The position numbers were made by a program, and so were the translations under genes. Below are positions 58,132 through 64,000 of a DNA stretch of 64,000 nt, one piece after another. The DNA lies in assembly GCA_009760855.2 (NCBI GenBank), contig WPIO01000010.1, positions 8,413,501 through 8,477,500 of the forward strand, in the 5' to 3' direction. The notes under the pieces are model-generated. The model was not told the origin of the DNA, did no database searches, and was given only the letters and a program-made list of their open reading frames with translations. The first letter of the stretch is position 1, and each line of letters opens with the position of its first letter. The DNA comes from Cristatella mucedo (lineage: Eukaryota > Bryozoa > Phylactolaemata > Cristatellidae).

Positions 58132-61100
58132 TCAGAATCCACCGACCCCAGTGATACGACGAATTTCTTCGTAGGAGAGCCAGAAAACCAGTGACCATGG
58201 AGCCTGCGGCAGATAAAAATGTAGTGAGCAACACAAAATCCTTTTCATTTTGCACATTAAGATTAGCTATGGTATGCTGATGGCATGGTAAGCTGAGTTA
58301 AGACAAGAACTGGTTCAGTTGCATTTGCAGGGTATTCTAAGCACGGACTTGCTTCAACTCATCAAAGTGCATGAAGACAGTCACTTCCTTCAATCGATGT
58401 GCAATCTACAAAGACCCCAAACAATAGCCCCAGATGGCCGTAATCTGATCACTCCGCACATACTTGCTGCAGCTAATATCAATATCTACTGTAGCACCCC
58501 ACTTCAGATTGCTAACACTGGCAGATAACTAGAGCCAGACTGAATGTGCGCTCTCGAAAAGACCTCGTTAGTTTTTGCCTTTTTTAGGATGACCTGAGAA
58601 GCTTGACATTCAATTTTTAGGCAGCGGTTTGCCGTCCTGGCCCGGAGTTTTATATAGTAACGGTTGAATTTAGAGCCTGTATATGTGCCGCTTGATCATG
58701 TTTAAGCAACATCCGACATAAGAGCTACCAGATACACTGTAGCACAGCAAGGCCTTTTTGAACATCTTGCCTTGGCTGAAATGCCACGAGCCCAAAACTC
58801 CCCGATAAGAAAGCACGTTTCTTTTTGTTTGCATATTTGCCTGTACCTCCACAATGACTATATGGGTGTTCCGAGGGAGAGTTTTGTATAGCACACTTAA
58901 AGCCTAAGCGGCTTTCGGTACGAATTCGGTAGCCAACAGACTTCATCTCACGCAACATTTGAGAAAGTGAGAAGCGTAGCTGAGACAGGTGAGCAATTGA
59001 GGTAGTGAATAGGATGGAAGTAGCAGTTTAGGACGGCTGGAAAAGATGTGCCATAGTCGGCAGGAGGAGAGTAGTTGTCGTTGCGTAAGAATCGTGGAAG
59101 TGAGTTCCACAGTCTAGGACCTGCAGAGCAAAAGCTTCTTTTATGTATCGCTTTGCTTATCTGTCCGGTCCCCTTTTCTGAATTGACCTTTGTGACGTAC
59201 ACAGTTACACTTTCTGTGAGAGCAGATTGACTCGTCTTCAGTCATACAAGCAGCTAATAGATGCGCCGAGTTCCTGTCAATGTGTTCGCAAAGTAAGAAG
59301 GATAATGTTTTGCAAATTATGCGATCGTTCTGTTGACCAAATACACATGGTTACGAACTGCTCTGGCGCATATGGCTTCTAAGGAGCACTGCTAAAGAAA
59401 AGGTGCTAAAGGAGAAGATGATCGACTAATATCTTTACAGCATCCATCGTCAAAACATCCTGTTACATAATTTTTGTCCCTGGACAAAGTGTTATTTCTT
59501 AATTGCTTATGCCTCAGAAGTACAGAAGATGACCGTTATTTTCTAAAAACTTTTGTTTTGTGACAAGGGCAGTGACTACCTTGAAATTAACCCAGTTCTC
59601 ACGAGCTAACTGACAGGGTCGCGTCTTTCGGCTCACATTTAGCCAGAAGACCAGCAAATGAACCCGAATTAACATGTATTTACTTTGAAGTCATACAAAA
59701 ATCCACTCAAAACTGTTCAGAAATGATTAGATGCACTTGATTTATGGCTATACTGCAAATCGCTTCCTCGAAGAAGCCCCCAAACATGGCCCCCATCAGT
59801 GGTTCGTTGTACTGCTCTTGGTAACGACGTTGAAAGTCCAGTATATCCAGATGAAAGTAACGAAAAGTGAAGGTATCGTTCTAAGTAAGCTCCATATTTT
59901 CCTTAAAATTGTCAAGATGAGCATCAAGGATATAGACTTTTAATGAACGTCCTGCTTTCTTTGCAAATTCATCACACTTAATAATCTCCTATATCTGTGG
60001 TCCAATAAAGATGCTAGCTTTAACCTTAGCCTCTGATAACTGTGGAAAGACATGCTGGAGGTACCTGAAAACTGCAGACTGAAGGTCTAGAGCCATGACA
60101 TATTGATTGATGAGGCCTAACTTGATGTGTAGCGGTGGTATCAGCACCCTCCGAGAGTCTGCCCGAAGCTTTCACATTATGTTCTTTCCTACAGAGAACA
60201 CGGTACGTGGTGGCCAGTCCCTTTACTGATAGTATGAGTTAATTTTTTTTGTCTCGGCTGCTTCATAGGCAAAAAGAAGCAAAGCAACTTTTGGGGAACA
60301 GCCTGACACTATTTTACAGTCTCCAATGACCTCCCAGCCATAATCTTCCAACTTTAAGGCACTCAACAACATCACGAGACAGCTGCAGTTCTGAGGTGCA
60401 GAGATTGAGCCATAGGAAGAGATGAGCACCTGTTTCCGTTATGAATCGACAAGGCTTTGCAGCTCTTGGATGTACTGTCTATAAATAAGCACCATTCACT
60501 TAGGTTACAGGGGATTCCCATAGCCTCGAATAGGCCGACCACATTTCTGCAGAAGCACAGCCCAATGTGCAGACAGAAGAAGTTGAAAAAACGTTAGTGA
60601 TGCTTTCGGATCAATTACTTTCACACTTTCATCCAACAAGCTCCACTCCTTGACACTAGATGTCAGAAGCTCAGCGTTGCACAGGGCTAGACCGAGGTTT
60701 CTAATCAGATCGTTGAGGCCTTTCTGCTTGGGGAACCGCGGTTTTCTTGCTTCAGATGCATCTGTGAGATTGGAATCTGGATCTGCAATATCTTCTTCAC
60801 TGTCTGACTTACTGCTCTCTTTTGAAGATAGCTGATCCCTCTACGAAGCCGTGGGGACGGGGGGGGGGGAGGCATAGCAACACAACACCTGTCAATGTGC
60901 AAACCTGCCGTCTGCAAAGTACCTAACAGTAAAACCTGATAATCGCAAAATATCATTGTCCTGACCACAGAAGCAACGTTTTTGTTGATTGAACAATAGC
61001 TACTTTCTATTTGTTTTAACCTGAAGGAATTAGAAAAACACACTTTGTACCCAGGGACGAAAATAAATTAATATCTCTTACACATGCTAATGTCTGTTCA

Positions 61101-63307
61101 GTTTTGCTCTCGTTTCGTCTAGCACTGCACCCTGTATTCCTAGGTACATATACAGTTCAAGCTGTACACACACACGTACCTCGATGTACCAAGGTTCAAT
61201 ATGTTGAGATACAAGTCGTATATGATGCAGAGATCGAGAACTTTTTGTAGATATAAAGCTTCCGGTTTACTTAAGGGCTAGACTAGGTAAGGCGGTTGCT
61301 TTCACGACCTCGGTCCCGAGGTCGTGGGTTCGATTCCTGCGGTGGGCGATTCTTTATCGCCACTGCAAGCGGTGGTGATAGCCATAAAGGCTCTTCTGTC
61401 GCTATACAAAAAGAGGCTGTTTAATCAGCTAGGGTTTATTATTGTTTAGACATGGTTTGCATAACTTTTCTATATGTGCAGATCGTTGAAACTTTCGATC
61501 CCATTATAAACGTGTCTGTATTTTGAAAGGTTTCTTTAACCAAAATTCGAATGCCGGACAAATATTTCTGTATTTTCTCGACATCTAGCCTTTAAGCATA
61601 GGAATGGAACAGCTAATTTATGTCTTCAGAGAGAACCTGATGGTACAATGAGGCAGAATATGGTGCAGCAGTTTAGCTAGCGATGAAGGAGCCAAGCCAC
61701 GACAGGCCTTATGGGTCAGCATACCAGTTGATGTTAGTTTTATATGGAATGAAATTGTTCTCGGGCATTTTACTAGGGAAAGACTGCAGATTTCTCCATG
61801 GTTTTATTATCGAGACCTGAATTTCCCTGTGCCTAATCGGCGCCGATCATAAGAGTTTTTGCACCAATTTTGGCCTTTTTGTACAGATTTGGGATTTTTC
61901 CACAGATCCTGTGTGACCCTACATTTCATTGGTCAGCTAAAAGGAGTTTGGGCCCCTTATTGACTGCAATGATCTTCACTGCGGTGACCTTATATTCTAA
62001 ACTTGCAATTTTATTATAATACCTGTATCGAGTCTCTAAATGCCCTATACTTCACGAACTTTGATGCAACCATTATGCTGACTGAGAACACAAGAGCTGA
62101 CACGTCACAACCATGTATGAGGCTGGAGTTGATGTTTCTTGTTCTGCCAACCACCCCTATAGGAAATTCGATCTCTGCTTGGGAACCGAGCAACTTGGTG
62201 CCACTAGCTGACACACACAGTCAAATGTAAAGAAAAAAGATGTGGGAGCAAGTGACGACCCCAATAGGCGCTTACCATGCGAATATAGATTGGCACGAAA
62301 CCCTTGTACAATGCTAGGAAGCCTTCTGCTTTGACGGTCTTGGAGAGGCAGTCATAGGTGGATTCGTAAACAAGTCCCCTACAAGTCCGGATATGAAGAC
62401 ATAAGTTACCAAACGAGAGCAAAACAGACTTGGCTGCTTTCAAAACCAAAATGAAACTGCACTGCCCACCTGCCGGAGCTGTCTGTTGGCTGATTCATGA
62501 TTCTTGTTTTGACGACGTCTGCTGGTGTGCTCACTATGGCAGCCACAAGGCCAGATGCAGCACTAGCAACGATGCATAGCTTAACGATAGCACAGGTAAC
62601 ACGCCGATCAATGACACACACGCACAAACAAGTTAGTGCTTTCCAAATTTGGTTTTACCTCGAAAATGTGTGGGTGACATAGTTATCAGTCAAACTTGTA
62701 TGCCCCAGTAAGTAGTGCTTGACGGTGTCATAAGTTGCTAGGTCTGCAAGAACGACACGAATGACAAGCCACTAAGTACCACAGCAAAACTTAAAGAAGG
62801 ATTCCTAAAGCGACCAGCGTGCACAGAACGAGAGGTGCACAAGTTCAGCTATCTAGAAATGATCACGTGATTGCCATGCCGAGATGACAGAGGCACAGTA
62901 TGCAGGCTTCCGAAGGCTGTGCTCTGGTACTAAAATCCCCCATGCCCGCGATGTGTCTCGAGTGCCTCTTTTGGGTAAGGTCTTTTGCCACCCAACAAAG
63001 AGTATCGACCTTCCACTGGAGCTTCTCTATTTACATGCATATGCCCCAGAGCTCGAACCCACGACCGTAGTCGTTAAAGGTGAGCACCTCATCTCCTTGT
63101 GCCAAACCAGCATGGCAGCAGCACCCCACAACCGAACCGAGCTCGTGACGGGCAGACGCTTACAGCCGGGCATTCGAGCAGTGCACAGCAGTACCTCCCA
63201 TGTTGACTAAGGCGGCCCGCTGCACATTCGGTGCCCAGCCTTTCCACAGCCCTCGAAGGCCACCTTCTGCATATATCTTGGCAAACGCTTGGGTCGTACT
63301 TTTGACT
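58132..63307 (-). CDS. SLC25A27: Mitochondrial carrier, uncoupling-protein-4-like, C-terminal half
   Basis: This is a member of the SLC25 inner-membrane carrier family, closest to UCP4. Exons in reading order: 63307-63195, 62743-62659, 62562-62470, 62378-62276, 58203-58132. All phases join, giving about 154 residues. They cover the end of the second and all of the third carrier repeat: [57 protein letters not shown] (the carrier signature P-x-D-x-x-K), [20 protein letters not shown] and [18 protein letters not shown] before the stop. The order and spacing match human UCP4 (from memory). The N-terminal half (repeat 1 and part of repeat 2) is expected beyond position 64000. The last intron, 62275-58204, is about 4 kb. 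A TTTATT at 57431-57436 (AATAAA on the minus strand) is a possible poly(A) signal. Confidence 0.92.
58835..59150 (-). mobile_element. L2/CR1-like LINE 3' fragment
   Basis: The minus strand reads [20 protein letters not shown], then [20 protein letters not shown] and [10 protein letters not shown]. It lies in the last intron of the UCP4-like gene, in sense orientation. Confidence 0.8.
59740..60470 (-). pseudogene. Decayed transposon-associated ORF (PPLHIKLGL family)
   Basis: Minus-strand motifs occur in the order I remember for a multicopy uncharacterised protein family of invertebrate genomes: [12 protein letters not shown] (about 60330), then [19 protein letters not shown] and [20 protein letters not shown] ending IGPQ (60155-59996), then [17 protein letters not shown] (about 59925), then RRYQEQYNE (about 59815). 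The frames shift and contain stops, so it is dead. It lies within the 4-kb intron of the UCP4-like gene. I cannot name the transposon class. Confidence 0.5.
61266..61437 (+). mobile_element. tRNA-derived SINE, family A, best copy
   Basis: TAGACTAGGTAAGG is near an A-box position. A perfect hairpin GACCTCGG / CCGAGGTC is followed at once by a consensus B box GGTTCGATTCC (61327-61337). Then come GTGGGCGATTC, GCAAGCGGTGGTGATAGCC, CTCTTCTGTCGCTATACAAA and GAGGCTGTTTAATCAGCT. It does not fold as a functional tRNA, because there is no matching acceptor stem. Confidence 0.82.
61585..61740 (-). mobile_element. L2/CR1-like LINE fragment
   Basis: TTTAAGCATAGGAATGGAAC, AGCTAATTTATG and GTGCAGCAGTTTAGCTAG match the corresponding DNA of the copies at 34440 and 37990. 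No open frame remains. Confidence 0.65.
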
Positions 63308-63774
63308 CTGCAAAGTTGAGACACAGAAATGTGGTTGAAAATATGGTGGGTACCATACGACAGACAGGGCTAACACATACCGTGATTATGGCTATTATAG
63401 CAGCCCAGCACAGCTGTAGCACCCCTAAAGCTGAGTTTACATGGTCAGATCTTAAGAAATATCACTATTATCACGAAGAGCTGCATTGGATTTAGGACGT
63501 CTGCACGATTCACCCTTTACTAGACTTAGCCCCACCTATAGCAGCATAGGAAATTTGGAGCTTTTTAGAACACAATAGGTAGTAAGGCAATTCGGAATAA
63601 GCCTTCGAGTGCTTACTCCAATGACACCGAGTAACGGCTGCAGCAACTGTTTAGAGCCCACGGCAAAGAAAAAGCATTGACAGGAAGGAAGCCGGACTAG
63701 TGTAATCAACATTAATCTCTGTACGAGTAGCACTGCCGACGGTGAGCTGACGGTGATGATGATAATAATAATAA

Positions 63775-63948
63775 TAGCACACTAGGTAAGGCGTTTGCTT
63801 TCACGACCTCGGTCCCGAGGTCATGGGTTGGAATGAGTGGGCGATCCTTTATTGCCGCTGCAATCGGGGTGTTAGCCGTACGGGGTGTTAGCCGTACGGG
63901 CTCTTCTGTCGCTATACAAAAGAAGCTGCTATATCAGCTAGTAACAGC
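63775..63948 (+). mobile_element. tRNA-derived SINE, family A, with 17-bp internal duplication
   Basis: The same blocks as the copy at 61266, preceded by (ATA)n. The B box has decayed to GGTTGGAATGA, and GGGTGTTAGCCGTACGG is tandemly duplicated near 63867-63900. Confidence 0.75.
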
Positions 63949-64000
63949 TGGGGGATAGCCAACTGTCATTTTTTAAGGGAAGATGTGAAGCCGTGACACG

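Noticed and set aside
57755-58255. A 166-codon minus-strand frame resembling a membrane protein
   Set aside because: It overlaps the last exon of the UCP4-like gene (58203-58132) in a different frame. That exon explains the conserved sequence.
61266-61437. A tRNA gene
   Set aside because: It has a B box and hairpin but no acceptor stem pairing. Diverged copies elsewhere show that it is a SINE.

Overview
This window is nuclear DNA from an animal, most likely a ciliated invertebrate. The evidence is four genes split by GT-AG introns with ordinary animal orthologues, together with many 5'-truncated L2/CR1-like LINE fragments, tRNA-derived SINEs and long microsatellites. There are no bacterial operons, CRISPR arrays, rRNA genes or credible functional tRNA genes. 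I cannot name the phylum.

Layout. (1) Positions 1-24652, plus strand: the last 21 exons of a WASHC5 (strumpellin) orthologue, about 1,051 residues. Only about the first 110 residues lie upstream of the window. Two of its introns have GC-AG ends, and its 60-nt last exon follows a 2.6-kb intron. (2) 24653-27416: convergent intergenic spacer with a GC-rich, LTR-like stretch and a SINE. (3) 43216-27417, minus strand: an apparently complete 11-exon DYNC2I2 (WDR34) orthologue, about 532 residues, a WD40 intermediate chain of the dynein-2 motor of cilia. Its last two introns are multiples of three and free of stops, so exons 9-11 read as one open frame. (4) 43217-53535: repeat-rich spacer made mainly of LINE reverse-transcriptase relics and SINEs. 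(5) 53536-55493, plus strand: four exons of an effector caspase with the catalytic His and Cys. Its 5' exons were not found. (6) 55494-58131: spacer with one orphan candidate exon. (7) 63307-58132, minus strand: the C-terminal half of a UCP4-like (SLC25A27) mitochondrial carrier, running off the right edge. Its 4-kb last intron holds a decayed transposon-associated ORF and LINE pieces.

The genes do not form a pathway: endosomal actin control, ciliary transport, apoptosis and mitochondrial transport. What unifies the window is repeat biology. One SINE family has an (ATT)n tail and a conserved stem-loop next to its 3' end and probably borrows an L2-type LINE machinery. A second SINE family has a hairpin beside its B box whose two arms have changed together between copies. 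All seven recognisable LINE fragments inside introns point in the same direction as the host gene. I did not find a convincing new multi-gene system.
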